Shown: positions 45,008 to 56,947, counted from the stretch's first letter. The stretch is 64,000 nucleotides of DNA from Halomonas huangheensis (GCF_001431725.1 NZ_CP013106.1:744001-808000); one strand, 5' to 3'. Program-made: numbers and translations. The notes: generated from the sequence alone by a model not told the origin.

Positions 45008-46465
45008 TTATGGCTTGGGAGGAACGACCTCAAAGGTCTCGTTCTCCGGGTGGTTGGCCAGTCTGGCGTTCAGTTGATGGAATTGTTGTTGACTGCGGTC
45101 AACATAATCAAGAACTTCCAGGTAACGGCGAATGTTGCGCACGTAGATCACCGGCTCCCCACCCCGTGCATAGCCGTGGCGAGTTCTGCTATGCCACTCA
45201 CTTTCCTGAAGAAGCGGCAGGGCGTCGCGGACATCGTCCCACAGATTCGGGTTGCCACCACGTTTGCGGGTAATATCGCGAGCATCGTACAAGTGGCCAA
45301 GGCCGACATTATAGGCCGCCAGAGCCATGAATAGCCGATCCTCACCAGTGATGTCTTCCGGCAGACGTTGCTCGATACTGCGCAGGTAGCGAGCGCCACC
45401 CTCGATACTTTCGGCGGGATCCAGACGGTCCGCGACGCCGACTTCATCAGCCGTAGCATTGGTCAGCATCATCATGCCGCGAACGCCGGTCGGTGATGTT
45501 GCGGTCGGGTTCCAGTGCGATTCCTGGTAGCCGATGGCAGCCAGCAGCTTCCAGTCGAAATGCTCGCGTCGGGCGGCTTCGCGGAACAGGGCGTCATAGC
45601 GTGGAAGGCGCTGATGGACATGCTGGATGAAAACACGCGCGCCGACATACTCGAGATAATCATCATGCCCGAAGTAACGGTCGATCAATTGATCGAGTTC
45701 GCCGCTGGTCTTGAGGTCATCGAAAAAGGCATTGGCGGCACGTATCAGCCCCAATCCCTGATTGGAGGGGAAAGCCCAGGCCATGGATAGCGGATCGCCA
45801 ACCTTGAAGCCATCCTCGACCTCGGGAAAGAACAGACGGTTGAGGCGAAACTGATGCTCGAAGATCACCGCAGCATCGAGTTCGCCGTCCTCGATACGCC
45901 GCAGCAGTGCTGCCGCCTCCAGGTCACTGGCTTCCTTCCAGCCTAACCCTGGTTGTTGTTGCTGCAGTTCGTGCATGACGCGGCTGATACCCGTTCCACG
46001 CAGGATGCCGATCTGCAGGCCGACGAGATCGTCGATATGACGGGGGGGAGGCAGGGAGCGTCGGTAGACCACGATCGGCTGCATCGGCATGATCGCACGC
46101 GAGTACATCAGCTCCGGGTCGTCAGGGTCCAGCGGCAGGGCAGCGGCACCAATATCGCCTTCCTGGCGGACAGCATCGAGTACCGAGGGCACAAAATGAT
46201 CGTCATTGAGATCCAGACTGACACCCAGATAGTCGGCAAAGCGGCGCATCAACTGATACTCGAACCCAGTTGGACCATGGCGGCCCTCATAGTAGGTCAA
46301 GGGAGTATTACGCGTATGAATGGTAATGAAGTCGCGTGACTTGACGCCCTCCAGAGCCTTGCCTGGCAGGGGCGTCGGGTCGATCGGCCATAGAGCCAAT
46401 GCCATGCCCGTAAGGGTCAGCGCGATACGCCGCCAGCGCTGAATGAGAGGAGATGCGGTCGTCAT
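45008..46465 (-). CDS. mltF: membrane-bound lytic murein transglycosylase F
   Basis: 485 residues. N-terminal signal/anchor; a regulatory domain like amino-acid binding proteins (about 40-265; DFITIHTRNTPLTYYEG and GLQIGILRGTG); then the SLT domain (about 290-450) with catalytic Glu in AAIGYQESHWNP and GVRGMMMLT. It cleaves the glycan strands of peptidoglycan from the outer membrane. Divergent from purL, a conserved gammaproteobacterial arrangement. Confidence 0.92.
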   Translation of the reverse strand: MTTASPLIQRWRRIALTLTGMALALWPIDPTPLPGKALEGVKSRDFITIHTRNTPLTYYEGRHGPTGFEYQLMRRFADYLGVSLDLNDDHFVPSVLDAVRQEGDIGAAALPLDPDDPELMYSRAIMPMQPIVVYRRSLPPPRHIDDLVGLQIGILRGTGISRVMHELQQQQPGLGWKEASDLEAAALLRRIEDGELDAAVIFEHQFRLNRLFFPEVEDGFKVGDPLSMAWAFPSNQGLGLIRAANAFFDDLKTSGELDQLIDRYFGHDDYLEYVGARVFIQHVHQRLPRYDALFREAARREHFDWKLLAAIGYQESHWNPTATSPTGVRGMMMLTNATADEVGVADRLDPAESIEGGARYLRSIEQRLPEDITGEDRLFMALAAYNVGLGHLYDARDITRKRGGNPNLWDDVRDALPLLQESEWHSRTRHGYARGGEPVIYVRNIRRYLEVLDYVDRSQQQFHQLNARLANHPENETFEVVPPKP

Positions 46466-46625
46466 GGACCCCTTGTCGTCAATGACAAAGTCGACACCTT
46501 ACCCAGCGGATGGCTGACTGTCATCTCATGCCGATTTCTCGACTCGCCTGTTTCCAGTATCATGTGTCGTCTTCGTCGCTCGTCGCGGCCCATCTTCCAT
46601 CGCTGAAATTCAGAGGCTCCAGGCT

Positions 46626-49600
46626 ATGCTCGAACTGCGAGGTGCGCCCGCTCTATCTGCCTTCCGCCATGCCAGGCTGCTGGCCACCCTGCGTGAATCC
46701 GTGCCCGAAATCGATACTTTGTACGCTGAGTATGTGCATTTTGCGGACGTGGATGGCGATCTTGATGCTGCTGAACTGTCTCTGCTGGAGCAGTTGCTGG
46801 ACTACGGTCCCGCTCGAGAGTCGTCGTCGACAGACGGAATGCTGTTGCTGGTTGTGCCACGGATCGGAACGCAATCGCCCTGGTCCTCCAAGGCGACGGA
46901 TATTGCACATAACTGCGGCCTGACCCGGATCAATCGGCTGGAACGCGGTATCGCCTGGCGCGTAGGTGTGCGCGGCTCGTTGAAGGAGTCGCACTTCGAG
47001 GCGATTGTGGCAGCGCTGCATGATCGTATGACGGAAAGCGTGCTCAGCAACAGTACCGATGCCGCACAGCTGTTTGTCCATCGTGATCCCGCGCCACTGG
47101 GACAGGTGGATATTCTGGGTGGTGGTCGCAAGGCGCTGGAAATGGCCAACGACCAACTGGGGCTGGCGCTGGCCGAGGACGAGATCGACTATCTGGTCGA
47201 TGCCTTTGCTGGATTGGGCCGTAATCCCTCCGATGTCGAGCTGATGATGTTCGCTCAGGCGAACTCGGAGCATTGCCGACACAAGATTTTCAATGCCGAT
47301 TGGGTGATCGACGGTGAAGCGCAGACGCATTCGCTGTTCAAGATGATCAAGAACACCTATCAGGCATCACCGAACAACATCCTCTCGGCATATAGCGACA
47401 ATGCTGCAGTAATCGCCGGTTCCGAGGCGCGTCGTTTCTTCCCTACACCGCTGACCGGCAAGCAGGATGAACGCGCTACCTACGGTGGTGATGTCGAGCC
47501 TATCCATATTCTTACCAAGGTCGAGACCCATAACCATCCTACGGCGATTGCCCCGCACCCCGGCGCGGCTACCGGTGCCGGTGGTGAAATTCGTGATGAG
47601 GGCGCGACCGGTATCGGCGGCAAACCCAAGGCGGGGTTGACTGGTTTCACCGTGTCCAACCTGCGAATTCCCGAGTTTGTTCAGCCCTGGGAAGCCTTCG
47701 ATTATGGCAAGCCCGAACGTATCGTCACTGCCCTGGACATCATGCTTGAGGGGCCGATTGGTGGTGCCGCCTTCAACAATGAGTTTGGCCGCCCCAACCT
47801 GACCGGGTATTTCCGTACTTATGAGCAGGATGCCGTGGGTGCCAACGGCATCGAGCGTCGTGGCTATCACAAGCCGGTAATGGTTGCAGGTGGTTATGGC
47901 AACATCCGTGAGAACCATGTTGCCAAGGGCACGATTCCCGTCGGCGGCAAGCTGATCGTGATGGGCGGTCCGGCGATGCTGATCGGCCTTGGTGGTGGTG
48001 CTGCATCCTCGATGGCCTCGGGTGCTTCCAGTGCCGATCTGGACTTTGCCTCGGTACAGCGCGATAACCCCGAAATCGAACGTCGTGCGCAGGAAGTCAT
48101 TGATCGCTGCTGGTCACTGGGTGACAACAACCCGATCTGCTTCATCCATGATGTGGGAGCAGGTGGTCTGTCCAATGCCTTGCCCGAACTGGTCAAGGAT
48201 GGTGAGCGCGGTGGCCTTTTCCAACTGCGTGATGTGCCCAATGCCGAGCCGGGCATGAGCCCGCTGGAAATCTGGTGCAACGAAGCCCAGGAGCGCTACG
48301 TGCTGGCGGTGGCGCCGGAGCAGTTGGAGATCTTCGATTCACTTTGTCAGCGTGAGCGTTGCCCCTACGCGGTGGTTGGCGAGGCCCGTGAGGCTCATCA
48401 CCTGGAAGTCGTAGATGGCCATTTCGACAGCAAACCGGTAGATCTGCCGATGAGCGTGCTGTTCGGCAAGCCGCCGAAGATGCAGCGCGAGTTCCAGCGT
48501 CAGCAACTGGAGCTGCCGGGAGTGATGCTCGATAATCTCGACCTGCGCGAGGCGCTGGATCGGGTATTGCGTCTGCCAACCGTAGCCTCGAAGAGTTTCC
48601 TGATCACCATCGGTGACCGTTCGATCACCGGTATGGTGGCTCGCGACCAGATGGTCGGCCCCTGGCAGGTGCCGGTGGCTGATGTTGCAGTGACCACGGC
48701 GAGCTTCGACACCCATGCTGGTGAGGCCATGGCGATGGGTGAGCGTGCCCCGGTGGCGCTGATCGATCCTGCGGCCAGTGCGCGGCTGGCGGTCGCTGAG
48801 GCAATCACCAACATGGCTGCGGCACCGATTGCTGATATCAGCGACATCAAGATGTCTGCCAACTGGATGAGCGCTGCCGATCATCCCGGCGAGAACCAGG
48901 CACTTTACGATGCAGTACATGCCGTGGGCATGGAGTTGTGCCCGGCACTGGGGATTGCGATTCCAGTCGGCAAGGACTCGATGTCGATGCGTACCGCCTG
49001 GCAGGACGAAGGCGAAGACAAATCGGTCACCTCTCCGATGACGCTCAACATCACCGGCTTCGCTCCGGTGGTTGACGCGATGCGTACTTTGACACCACAG
49101 ATTGACCTGTCCCGTGATGAGAGTGATCTGCTGCTGATCGATCTCGGCGGCGGTCGTAATCGTCTCGGTGGCTCGGCACTGGCTCAGGTCTATGGTCAGG
49201 TCGGCAATGAATGCCCCGATGTCGATGACCCTGAGGATATCAAGGCTTTCTTCAGTGTTATCCAGGGCCTCAATGCCGATGGCAAGTTGTTGGCCTACCA
49301 CGATCGCAGCGATGGCGGCCTGCTGGTGACACTGCTGGAGATGGCCTTCGCGGGGCGTGCTGGTCTCGAGATCAAGCTGGACTGGTTGGTAGATGAAGCT
49401 GCTGATGCCTTCAATGCGTTGTTCAGTGAGGAGCTGGGTGCAGTCATCCAGGTCAATCGTGTGGATACCGAGGAAGTGCTGGCGCAGTTTGCCGCTGCCG
49501 GTATCGAGACCTGTGGTGTCATTGCACGCCCGCGTTACGATGATCAGATTCGTGTCACGTTGTTCGAAGACCCTCTGCTCGAGACGACCCGTCAGCTGAC

Positions 49601-50543
49601 CCAGCGTAGCTGGTCGGAAACCAGCTATCGTCTGCAGGCGCTGCGTGACAATGCCGACTGCGCCAAGAACGAGTTTGATAACCTCCTCGATACTCGCGAC
49701 CCGGGACTTTCGGCAACCACCAGCTTCGACGTTGATGACGACATCACGGCACCCTTCGTCAACGTCGCGCGTCCGCGTGCCGCCATCCTGCGTGAGCAGG
49801 GGGTCAATGGTCATCTGGAAATGGCCTGGGCCTTCGACAAGGCAGGGTTCGAAGCGGTTGACGTGCACATGAGCGATATCCTCACTGGTCGAGTCAGCCT
49901 TGACGAGTTCAAGGGCCTGGCGGCCTGTGGTGGCTTCTCCTACGGCGATGTTCTCGGCGCAGGCGGTGGCTGGGCGCGCTCGGTGTTGTTCAATTCTCGG
50001 GCACGCGAACAATTTGCGGACTTCTTTGCCCGTGATGACAGCTTCTCCCTTGGGGTGTGCAACGGTTGTCAGATGTTGTCGCAGCTCAAGGAACTGATTC
50101 CCGGGGCCGAGAACTGGCCGCGCTTTGTGCGTAACGAATCGGAGCAGTTCGAGGCGCGTGTAGCGATGGTCAATGTCGAGAAGTCGCCGTCGATCCTGCT
50201 GGCAGGCATGGAAGGCTCTCGTCTGCCGATTGCCGTGGCGCATGGCGAAGGTCGTGCCGAGTTCCGTGATAGTGCGCACCTGCGCAGTATGCAGAGTTCC
50301 GGGCAGGTAGCGTTGCGCTATACCGACAACTATGGTCAGAGCACCACGCGTTACCCGGCCAACCCCAATGGCTCGCCGTCAGGGATTACCGGCCTGACCA
50401 CTCCGGATGGTCGTGTGACTGTCATGATGCCGCATCCGGAGCGGGTAGTGCGTGCGGTGACCAACTCCTGGCGCCCAGCGGAGTGGCAGCAGGATGGCGC
50501 CTGGCTGCGTTTGTTCCGCAATGCGCGGGTATGGCTGGGCTAA
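46626..50543 (+). CDS. purL: phosphoribosylformylglycinamidine synthase
   Basis: 1305 residues, the large single-chain type of gammaproteobacteria. N-terminal PurS-like domain, two ATP-binding halves (motifs [13 protein letters not shown] and, later, [11 protein letters not shown]), and a C-terminal glutaminase domain with the nucleophile Cys in GVCNGCQML and a His in AHGEGRAEF. It makes FGAM in the fourth step of purine synthesis. The start at 46626 has AGAGG upstream. Divergent to mltF and ended by a strong terminator. Confidence 0.97.
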   Translation: MLELRGAPALSAFRHARLLATLRESVPEIDTLYAEYVHFADVDGDLDAAELSLLEQLLDYGPARESSSTDGMLLLVVPRIGTQSPWSSKATDIAHNCGLTRINRLERGIAWRVGVRGSLKESHFEAIVAALHDRMTESVLSNSTDAAQLFVHRDPAPLGQVDILGGGRKALEMANDQLGLALAEDEIDYLVDAFAGLGRNPSDVELMMFAQANSEHCRHKIFNADWVIDGEAQTHSLFKMIKNTYQASPNNILSAYSDNAAVIAGSEARRFFPTPLTGKQDERATYGGDVEPIHILTKVETHNHPTAIAPHPGAATGAGGEIRDEGATGIGGKPKAGLTGFTVSNLRIPEFVQPWEAFDYGKPERIVTALDIMLEGPIGGAAFNNEFGRPNLTGYFRTYEQDAVGANGIERRGYHKPVMVAGGYGNIRENHVAKGTIPVGGKLIVMGGPAMLIGLGGGAASSMASGASSADLDFASVQRDNPEIERRAQEVIDRCWSLGDNNPICFIHDVGAGGLSNALPELVKDGERGGLFQLRDVPNAEPGMSPLEIWCNEAQERYVLAVAPEQLEIFDSLCQRERCPYAVVGEAREAHHLEVVDGHFDSKPVDLPMSVLFGKPPKMQREFQRQQLELPGVMLDNLDLREALDRVLRLPTVASKSFLITIGDRSITGMVARDQMVGPWQVPVADVAVTTASFDTHAGEAMAMGERAPVALIDPAASARLAVAEAITNMAAAPIADISDIKMSANWMSAADHPGENQALYDAVHAVGMELCPALGIAIPVGKDSMSMRTAWQDEGEDKSVTSPMTLNITGFAPVVDAMRTLTPQIDLSRDESDLLLIDLGGGRNRLGGSALAQVYGQVGNECPDVDDPEDIKAFFSVIQGLNADGKLLAYHDRSDGGLLVTLLEMAFAGRAGLEIKLDWLVDEAADAFNALFSEELGAVIQVNRVDTEEVLAQFAAAGIETCGVIARPRYDDQIRVTLFEDPLLETTRQLTQRSWSETSYRLQALRDNADCAKNEFDNLLDTRDPGLSATTSFDVDDDITAPFVNVARPRAAILREQGVNGHLEMAWAFDKAGFEAVDVHMSDILTGRVSLDEFKGLAACGGFSYGDVLGAGGGWARSVLFNSRAREQFADFFARDDSFSLGVCNGCQMLSQLKELIPGAENWPRFVRNESEQFEARVAMVNVEKSPSILLAGMEGSRLPIAVAHGEGRAEFRDSAHLRSMQSSGQVALRYTDNYGQSTTRYPANPNGSPSGITGLTTPDGRVTVMMPHPERVVRAVTNSWRPAEWQQDGAWLRLFRNARVWLG

Positions 50544-50592
50544 GCTAAACCAGGCGTGGTTATCTGCCGCAGAAATGCTGCTGCTGTCAACG

Positions 50593-50624
50593 AAAACGCC
50601 GCCCCTCGGGGCGGCGTTTTCTTT
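50593..50624 (+). terminator. purL terminator
   Basis: AACGCCGCCCC pairs with GGGGCGGCGTT across a very short loop and is followed by TTTTCTTTT; the flanking A-run makes it work on both strands. Confidence 0.9.
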
Positions 50625-50655
50625 TGGGGCAAGAGGGTTACCAGCATACTGACGC

Positions 50656-50859
50656 TCATTGCTTCAGCGTCGTGCCAAGTGTGCTTCGCGTGGCTCCGAC
50701 AGCGAACCCTTGATGATTGTGTAGCAGGCAGAGGAGTACAAGGGTAAAGGGCAAACCCGTTGCCACTGTGGCTGCCTGGAGCCCACCAGGACCACCGCCC
50801 AGCAGCAATGCAATGGCGATGGCGCCCTCGATGATGCATTGGAAGATGCAGAGGTCCGA
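50656..50859 (-). pseudogene. C-terminal fragment of a BCCT (betaine/choline) transporter
   Basis: The minus-strand frame reads IEGAIAIALLLGGGPGGLQ followed by AATVATGLPFTLVLLCLL, the typical last two membrane helices of BCCT transporters, in which Gly-Leu-Gln-Ala and LPF-hydrophobic motifs recur. The upstream 450 residues are absent and no start lies in sensible context, so it is a decayed remnant. BCCT genes are plentiful in Halomonadaceae. Confidence 0.7.
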
Positions 50860-50975
50860 CCGTGAAGTAGCGCAATATGGCTTCCCCACCCTGGAGGCGC
50901 AGTCGGCTTTGCTCTAGTGTGAATAGGTTACTCTTTACGTATCAATCCTATGCTTTTGCCTGTGGAGTTCGCCAT

Positions 50976-51773
50976 ATGCCTGCCACAACAAGGACCTTTC
51001 ACGACCGACTGCAGGTGGTGCTGGAGGACCACGTCGCGGAAGTGACCCTGCAACGCGCCGACCGCCATAACGCCATGGATTCACCGATGATCGATGCGCT
51101 ACTCGAGGCACAGACGTGGCTGGGAGAGCAGGTCGGGGTGCGAGCAGTGGTGCTGTGTGGTGATGGCGAGAGCTTCTGTTCCGGACTGGATGTCGCCGGC
51201 ATCGTATCCAGCCCCGAGCGTGTCGCCTGGTTGCTGACCTCCGATGGCACCAGTATGAATCCAGCCCAGCGTCTGGCTCTGGGGTGGCGCAATCTGTCGG
51301 CGCCCGTCGTCGCTGCGCTACACGGCCATGTTTACGGGGCTGGATTGCAGATGGCACTGGCCGCTGATATCCGTATCATTCACCCCGACGCCAACCTGGC
51401 GTTGCCGGAAATCGAATGGGGCCTGATGGCGGACATGGGCATTACCGTTACCTCGGCCGCCCTGCGCCAGGATGTGATCCGTGACCTGATGCTGACCGGC
51501 CGCCACATGAGCGGTGAAGAAGCGGTAATTCTGGGGCTGGCCAGCCGGTTGGACGATGAGCCGTTGCTGGCGGCCTCTGAGCTGGCTCAGGCCATTGCTC
51601 GCCGCTCGCCAAGGGCGGTAGCTGCGGCACGTCGTTTGTTGCGCGAAGCACCGGAACTCAGCGAGTCGCAGCGGTTGGCACGAGAGGCAGAATTGCAGCG
51701 AAATCTGCTGGGCGGTCCCGAACAACGTGAGGCGACGCGGGCCAGATTGGAAGGGCGGCCGCCCCGTTTCTAG
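50976..51773 (+). CDS. enoyl-CoA hydratase/isomerase family protein
   Basis: 265 residues of the crotonase fold. RADRHNAMDSPM is the CoA-binding stretch; oxyanion-hole glycine occurs in SFCSGLDVAGI; and the helix AALHGHVYGAGLQMALAADIRI follows. The two Glu of true hydratases are not both obvious, so hydratase, isomerase or another crotonase reaction is possible. The Met of MPATTRTF is used as start; the open frame upstream crosses a non-coding region. Confidence 0.82.
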   Translation: MPATTRTFHDRLQVVLEDHVAEVTLQRADRHNAMDSPMIDALLEAQTWLGEQVGVRAVVLCGDGESFCSGLDVAGIVSSPERVAWLLTSDGTSMNPAQRLALGWRNLSAPVVAALHGHVYGAGLQMALAADIRIIHPDANLALPEIEWGLMADMGITVTSAALRQDVIRDLMLTGRHMSGEEAVILGLASRLDDEPLLAASELAQAIARRSPRAVAAARRLLREAPELSESQRLAREAELQRNLLGGPEQREATRARLEGRPPRF

Positions 51774-51968
51774 GCCTTGCCTGAAGAACTTCTGCGCATA
51801 CTCAGACGGCGTTGAAACAGTCCTCAAATGCTCATTTACTCGCTTTTAAACTGCGCGTTTTTGTCCTGTTTTTCCTTGTCTGAGGATCACACGCCGGTTG
51901 TTGGACAACCTCTTGTTATCAGGAAAATCCAGGCAAGTCCTGTGAATTGTTGAGGCTATTTGAACAAG

Positions 51969-53822
51969 ATGCTTTCCACCGCTGATCACCCTCCGGTGGC
52001 GACTGCTCATGTGTCGCCGCCGAGTCTGCGTCCGTATCAGCGTGAGGCGGTGGCACGAGTTGTGGAGTACTTCCGCGGCAGTGATGCGCCGGCGGTGGTG
52101 GTGTTGCCCACCGGTAGCGGCAAGTCATTGGTGATTGCCGAGCTGGCGCGCCTGGCTCGGGGGCGGGTGCTGGTGCTGGCGCATGTGCGTGAGTTGGTCG
52201 AGCAGAACCATGCCAAGTATCTCGCCTATGGTCTCGAGGCTGATATCTTCAGTGCCGGCCTGGGTCGCAGGGAGAGTTCGCGCCAGGTGGTGTTCGGTTC
52301 GGTGCAGTCGGTGGTTCGTCATCTGGGCACTGTCAGTGATACCGAGTCTGCGCACGGGCCTTTCACGCTGCTGGTGATCGATGAATGTCATCGAGTGTCA
52401 CTGGAAGAGGACTCCAGCTATCGGCGTGTGATCGAGCACCTACGTCAGCACAATCCACACCTCAAGGTGCTGGGACTGACCGCCACGCCTTACCGCCTGG
52501 GGCAGGGCTTCATCTATCAGCAGCATTATCACGGCATGGTGCGCGGTGACGAGAATTGCTTCTTCGCTGCCTGCGTGTTCGAGCAACCATTACGCCTGAT
52601 GGTGCGACAGGGCTATCTCGCCCAGCCGCTCAAGGTGGATGCTGCTGTAGAGCGCTATGATTTCTCGTTGGTAGCTCCCGGCAGCAGCGGCTTGTTCCGG
52701 GAAGAGGAACTCAACCGAGTCGTTGCCGGAAGTCGCGCGACGCCCGGCATAATCGCTGAAGTGATCGAGCGGGCTCGTGAGCGCTGTGGAGTAATGATCT
52801 TCGCTGCCACTGTTGCCCATGCCGAGGAGGTTCTCGGCTACCTGCCTGCCGAGCAAGCGGCATTGGTTACCGGTGACACTGTCAGCGAGGAGCGAACACG
52901 CTTGATCGAGGCGTTCAAGGCGCGCCATATCAAGTATCTGGTCAATGTCTCGGTGCTGACGACCGGTTTTGATGCACCGCATGTCGATCTGATCGCGATT
53001 CTGCGGCCCACCGAGTCAGTAGGCCTCTATCAACAGATCGTTGGCCGTGGGCTGCGTCTGGCGGAAGGCAAGCAGGATTGCCTGATTCTCGACTATGCCG
53101 GCAACCCCTGGGACCTGTATGCCCCGGAGGTAGGCTCTCCACGCCCGAACTCGGACAGTGAACCGGTACAGGTCGAGTGTCCTGCCTGCGGCCATGCCAA
53201 CCTGTTCTGGGGCAAGCGCGATGGTGAGGTGATCATCGAGCACTATGGGCGCCGTTGCCAGGGGCTGGTTGATGCATGGGGAGCGAATGATCAGCACGAG
53301 GCAGTCGGTGCGCCTGGCGTGGCGCGACAGCAGTGCAGCTTTCGTTTCCGCTTCAAGACCTGTGGCGAGTGTGGTGCCGAGAATGATATCGCGGCGCGCC
53401 GTTGCCATGGTTGTCAGGTGTTGCTGGTGGATGCCGATGACAAGCTGCGTGATGCGCTGAAGCTCAAGGATGCCCGGGTGTTGCGCGTTTCCGGGATGCA
53501 ACTTGAGGCCGGCGTCAATGGTCGAGGCCTGCCTCGCTTGAAGGTTACCTATCATGATGAGGATGGCACGACGTTGAGCGAGTGGTTTGCGCTGGAGACT
53601 GCGGCCCAGCGGCGTGCCTTTGCCGCGGCGTTTCTGCGTCATCATGTGCGGGCACCTGGCGTCAGTTGGTCTCCAACCACTGCACAGCAGGTCTGCGATG
53701 AGCAATGGCGTCTGCGTGCCCCTGATTTTGTCGTTGGCCGGCGCGTCGGACGCCACTGGCAGATCCGCGAGAAGCTGTTCGACTACGCGGGACGTTATCG
53801 CAAGGCGGACAGCGCGGGCTGA
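51969..53822 (+). CDS. superfamily 2 DECH-box helicase with C-terminal zinc ribbon
   Basis: 617 residues. Motif [15 protein letters not shown], motif [10 protein letters not shown] (DECH), motif [13 protein letters not shown], and in the second RecA domain [11 protein letters not shown] and QIVGRGLRL. The C-terminal quarter adds cysteine clusters (CPACG; then CGECG and CHGC), a likely zinc ribbon. It resembles UvrB-like restriction/repair helicases of unknown role found widely in proteobacteria. Start: ATG at 51969; TTG at 51960 is possible, and GAGG at 51952 is awkwardly spaced for both. Confidence 0.8.
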   Translation: MLSTADHPPVATAHVSPPSLRPYQREAVARVVEYFRGSDAPAVVVLPTGSGKSLVIAELARLARGRVLVLAHVRELVEQNHAKYLAYGLEADIFSAGLGRRESSRQVVFGSVQSVVRHLGTVSDTESAHGPFTLLVIDECHRVSLEEDSSYRRVIEHLRQHNPHLKVLGLTATPYRLGQGFIYQQHYHGMVRGDENCFFAACVFEQPLRLMVRQGYLAQPLKVDAAVERYDFSLVAPGSSGLFREEELNRVVAGSRATPGIIAEVIERARERCGVMIFAATVAHAEEVLGYLPAEQAALVTGDTVSEERTRLIEAFKARHIKYLVNVSVLTTGFDAPHVDLIAILRPTESVGLYQQIVGRGLRLAEGKQDCLILDYAGNPWDLYAPEVGSPRPNSDSEPVQVECPACGHANLFWGKRDGEVIIEHYGRRCQGLVDAWGANDQHEAVGAPGVARQQCSFRFRFKTCGECGAENDIAARRCHGCQVLLVDADDKLRDALKLKDARVLRVSGMQLEAGVNGRGLPRLKVTYHDEDGTTLSEWFALETAAQRRAFAAAFLRHHVRAPGVSWSPTTAQQVCDEQWRLRAPDFVVGRRVGRHWQIREKLFDYAGRYRKADSAG

Positions 53823-53958
53823 CTCGGAGTGTGAGACTCGATGTGCCGTGGGGATGCACATGGTCAGCGGCACAAGGGGTTGGTAAACTGCCCGATTGAT
53901 TTCAGCCCGCTGGCCACCTATGCACTGGCCATTCATGCATCAGGGAGAGCGCGACTGC

Positions 53959-55095
53959 GTGAGCGATTCGCCGACGACTGACCAGCCCGTAGGGCATGAG
54001 TCCACTGAAGATGCGGTTGCTTCGACGGCGGAGCAGGGTACTGATGTGTCGGATGCCACAGTGGATGTCTCCACTGAGCAGGCCAGCGATGCCAATACCG
54101 ATGCGCAATCGCAGGTGCTGGGGCGGATTTTCGATGAGCCGATCACCGAGCTGCCCGAGGACCTGTACATTCCCCCCGAGGCATTGCGGGTCTTTCTCGA
54201 GGCCTTCGAAGGACCTCTCGACCTGTTGTTGTATCTGATTCGTCGCCAGAACCTGGACATTCTCACCATCAATGTGGCCGCCATTACCCATCAGTACATC
54301 GAGTATGTCGAGCTGATGAAGGCAATGGAGATCGAACTGGCTGGGGAATATCTGCTGATGGCAGCGATGCTCGCCGAGATCAAGTCGCGAACCTTGCTGC
54401 CGCGCCCGCCCCGCAGCGACGAGGATGGCGAGGAAGAGGATCCACGTGCTGAGTTGATTCGTCGCCTGCAGGAGTACGAGCAGCTCAAGATTGCTGCCGA
54501 AGCGCTGGCGGACCTGCCACGTATTGGTCGCGATTGGTTTCCGGCGCGGGCCGGTCTGCCGCCGCTGGAGTCGCGAGTTATCCACCCCGACGTGGAGCTT
54601 GAAGAGCTGCTGGGTGCTCTGGCAGGTATCCTGCATCGTGCTGAGCTCAATCGCGCCCACCATATCGAGGGTGAGGTGCTGTCGACCCGCGAGCGTATGC
54701 TGGCGATCATGGAGCTGTTGCATCATGAGCGTTACACGCCTTTCGAAGCGTTGTTCACCTTCGAGGAAGGTCGCGCCGGTGTCATCGTAACCTTCATGGC
54801 TATTCTGGAATTGGCCAAGGAGGCGATGATCGAGATTGTGCAGAACGAGCCATTGTCGCCGATTCATGTCCGCGCCAGGCTGGCCGAGGATACACAAGGC
54901 CCGGAGGATGAGGTGTTCGAGTTGGAGGGCGAAAGTGCCTTCGATGACGACCCGTCGATGACACAGTTCGACAGCGAGCTGGAGAACGAGACGACCAGGG
55001 AGCTGGCCAGCGGAGATAGCGGCTGGGCCGAAGGCGACTCGAGCGAAGCGGCACTGGACGAGGATCGTCAGTCTGAGGGAGACGAACGCGGATGA
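53959..55095 (+). CDS. scpA: segregation and condensation protein A
   Basis: About 378 residues. The kleisin core begins near residue 70 with EAFEGPLDLLLYLIRRQNLDI, and has a helical AEIKSRTLLPRP segment. Before it is an acidic Ser/Thr/Glu-rich tail of about 60 residues, and after it another 70 acidic residues, unlike the compact enzyme of many bacteria. With ScpB and SMC it condenses chromosomes. I use GTG at 53959 (GGGAGA upstream); ATG at 53935 is an alternative. Overlaps scpB by four bases. Confidence 0.87.
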   Translation: MSDSPTTDQPVGHESTEDAVASTAEQGTDVSDATVDVSTEQASDANTDAQSQVLGRIFDEPITELPEDLYIPPEALRVFLEAFEGPLDLLLYLIRRQNLDILTINVAAITHQYIEYVELMKAMEIELAGEYLLMAAMLAEIKSRTLLPRPPRSDEDGEEEDPRAELIRRLQEYEQLKIAAEALADLPRIGRDWFPARAGLPPLESRVIHPDVELEELLGALAGILHRAELNRAHHIEGEVLSTRERMLAIMELLHHERYTPFEALFTFEEGRAGVIVTFMAILELAKEAMIEIVQNEPLSPIHVRARLAEDTQGPEDEVFELEGESAFDDDPSMTQFDSELENETTRELASGDSGWAEGDSSEAALDEDRQSEGDERG

Positions 55096-56099
55096 GCGTG
55101 ATGGAAGCACCGGATGCTTTGGATGACATCCTGGAAGCTGCGCTGTTGGCGGCCGGTGAACCATTGGGTCTGGATCGCCTGGAGGTCCTGTTCGACGACC
55201 ATGAGCGTCCTCCGCGCAAGGCCATGCGTGAAGCTATCGAACGCCTGGCTGAGCGGCATGTGCGTGGTGCCATGGAGCTGATCGAGACCGCATCAGGCTA
55301 CCAGCTACGCATTCGCCCGCGGTTGGCCAACTGGGTTTCTCGCCTGTGGGATGAGCGGCCGCAGCGCTACTCGAGAGCGCTGCTGGAAACCCTGGCGTTG
55401 ATCGCCTATCGCCAGCCGGTCACGCGTGGTGATATCGAGGACGTGCGTGGTGTCGCCGTCAGCGGTTCGATCATGCGCACCTTGCTGGATCGTGGCTGGG
55501 TGCGGGTAGTGGGGCATCGCGATGTGCCCGGGCGCCCCGCGGTCTATGCGACGACGCGCAGCTTCCTCGATGATTTCGGGCTCAAGACACTGGACGAATT
55601 GCCGCCCATGCATGAACTCAAACAGTTCGAGACGTTCGAACTGGAGGAAGATATGCCGCCGCCTCCATCACCGTTGCTGGAACAGGCCGACGAGGACGGT
55701 GAGCCGCATCAGGAAACAGAAGCGGCTGAACACACCGAGGGCAAATCGCGCAGCCTGGACGATGAGCTCGGAGAATTGCCCGAGGTTCCGGATATCGATC
55801 TGGTTGGCTCACCTACTGGCGATGGTCCAAGTTCGAGTGATGACGGCCGCGCTGGTGAAAGCCGGATGGATGACGGTCAGCACATGGAAGACCCGAATTC
55901 AGAACAGTCGAATCGAAGTGATCATGATGAGACCCCCGAGGCCAGGAGCGCCGAGGATGACCACGCCGGGATGGCGTCGCAGCGGGAAGGATTGAGCTTT
56001 GCTGATCTCGAGGTTCGCCTTTCCGAAAGGGCTCGCAGCCGCGTCGACGATGATGCTGCTCCGAGCGAAGCCCCCAATGACAGTGAGAAAGACCAATGA
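55092..56099 (+). CDS. scpB: segregation and condensation protein B
   Basis: 335 residues. Two winged-helix domains fill about residues 10-185 ([22 protein letters not shown] and [27 protein letters not shown], the signature; the quoted stretches are non-contiguous landmarks). About 145 extra residues at the C-terminus are acidic and low-complexity. ATG overlaps the scpA stop and its own stop overlaps the rluB start. Confidence 0.92.
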   Translation: MSVMEAPDALDDILEAALLAAGEPLGLDRLEVLFDDHERPPRKAMREAIERLAERHVRGAMELIETASGYQLRIRPRLANWVSRLWDERPQRYSRALLETLALIAYRQPVTRGDIEDVRGVAVSGSIMRTLLDRGWVRVVGHRDVPGRPAVYATTRSFLDDFGLKTLDELPPMHELKQFETFELEEDMPPPPSPLLEQADEDGEPHQETEAAEHTEGKSRSLDDELGELPEVPDIDLVGSPTGDGPSSSDDGRAGESRMDDGQHMEDPNSEQSNRSDHDETPEARSAEDDHAGMASQREGLSFADLEVRLSERARSRVDDDAAPSEAPNDSEKDQ

Positions 56100-56947
56100 G
56101 TAATACCAGTGAGAAGCTGCAGAAGGTTCTGGCCCGTACCGGTTTGGGTTCGCGTCGCGAGATGGAAGCGGCCATCGCCGATGGCCGCGTCAAGGTCAAT
56201 GGCAAGGTCGCGACACTGGGTGACCGTATCGAGGCGCGTGACTCGGTAACCTTCGATGACCGTCCGGTGGCCTTGCGTACTGCCGAGGAAGTGCCGCGTC
56301 GGGTGATCATGTACAACAAGCCGGAAGGCGAACTGTGCACCCGCAAGGATCCGGAAGGCCGTCGTACCGTATTCGACCGGTTGCCGCGCCTCAAGGGGGA
56401 GCGCTGGATTGCCATCGGTCGTCTGGACATCAATACCAGTGGTCTGTTGCTGTTCACTACTGACGGTGAATTGGCCAACCGTCTGATGCATCCCTCCACT
56501 CAGGTCGAGCGCGAATATGCGGTCCGTGTGATGGGTGAGGTCAAGCGTGAGCATATCGTCGCGATGGTGGATGGTGTGATGCTTGAGGATGGTCCCGCTC
56601 GCTTCAGCGACGTCCAGGAGTTCGGTGGCGAGGGGATCAATACCTGGTTCCATGTGGTCATCATGGAAGGCCGGAACCGCGAGGTTCGTCGCCTGTGGGA
56701 GTCTCAGGGGCTGACAGTCAGCCGACTCAAGCGAGTGCGGTACGGCAATATCTTCCTCGACAAGCGTGCTCGTGCCGGAGAGTGGGTTGAACTCAGCCAG
56801 GATGAGATCGACGATCTGGCAGGTACCGCTGGTATGGAAGCGCGCAAGGTGCCTGAACTGACACCGGATGAGAAGAACCGTTGGAGCCGCGACAAGAACA
56901 AGCGTCGTCCTGTACAAACCATGAAGAAGACTCGTAACAAGCGCTAG
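56096..56947 (+). CDS. rluB: 23S rRNA pseudouridine(2605) synthase
   Basis: 283 residues. N-terminal S4 domain ([20 protein letters not shown]) and the pseudouridine synthase core with catalytic Asp in [14 protein letters not shown]. The C-terminal tail is Lys/Arg-rich. It modifies U2605 of 23S rRNA. Third gene of the scpA-scpB-rluB string, each joined by ATGA overlaps. Confidence 0.93.
   Translation: MSNTSEKLQKVLARTGLGSRREMEAAIADGRVKVNGKVATLGDRIEARDSVTFDDRPVALRTAEEVPRRVIMYNKPEGELCTRKDPEGRRTVFDRLPRLKGERWIAIGRLDINTSGLLLFTTDGELANRLMHPSTQVEREYAVRVMGEVKREHIVAMVDGVMLEDGPARFSDVQEFGGEGINTWFHVVIMEGRNREVRRLWESQGLTVSRLKRVRYGNIFLDKRARAGEWVELSQDEIDDLAGTAGMEARKVPELTPDEKNRWSRDKNKRRPVQTMKKTRNKR

Larger units (their letters stand above)
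50544..50975. other. purL to enoyl-CoA hydratase gap
   Basis: 432 bp with no intact gene. It contains the purL terminator and, on the minus strand, the fragment of a BCCT transporter described separately. Confidence 0.6.

Noticed and set aside
48339..50279. 646-codon open frame on the minus strand inside purL
   Set aside because: Antisense to a full-length, motif-rich purL; composition is dominated by His, Gln and Arg, as expected from a high-G+C shadow frame.
53902..55164. 420-codon minus-strand frame over scpA
   Set aside because: Shadow of scpA: no motif, His/Gln-rich composition, and it spans the scpA-scpB junction.
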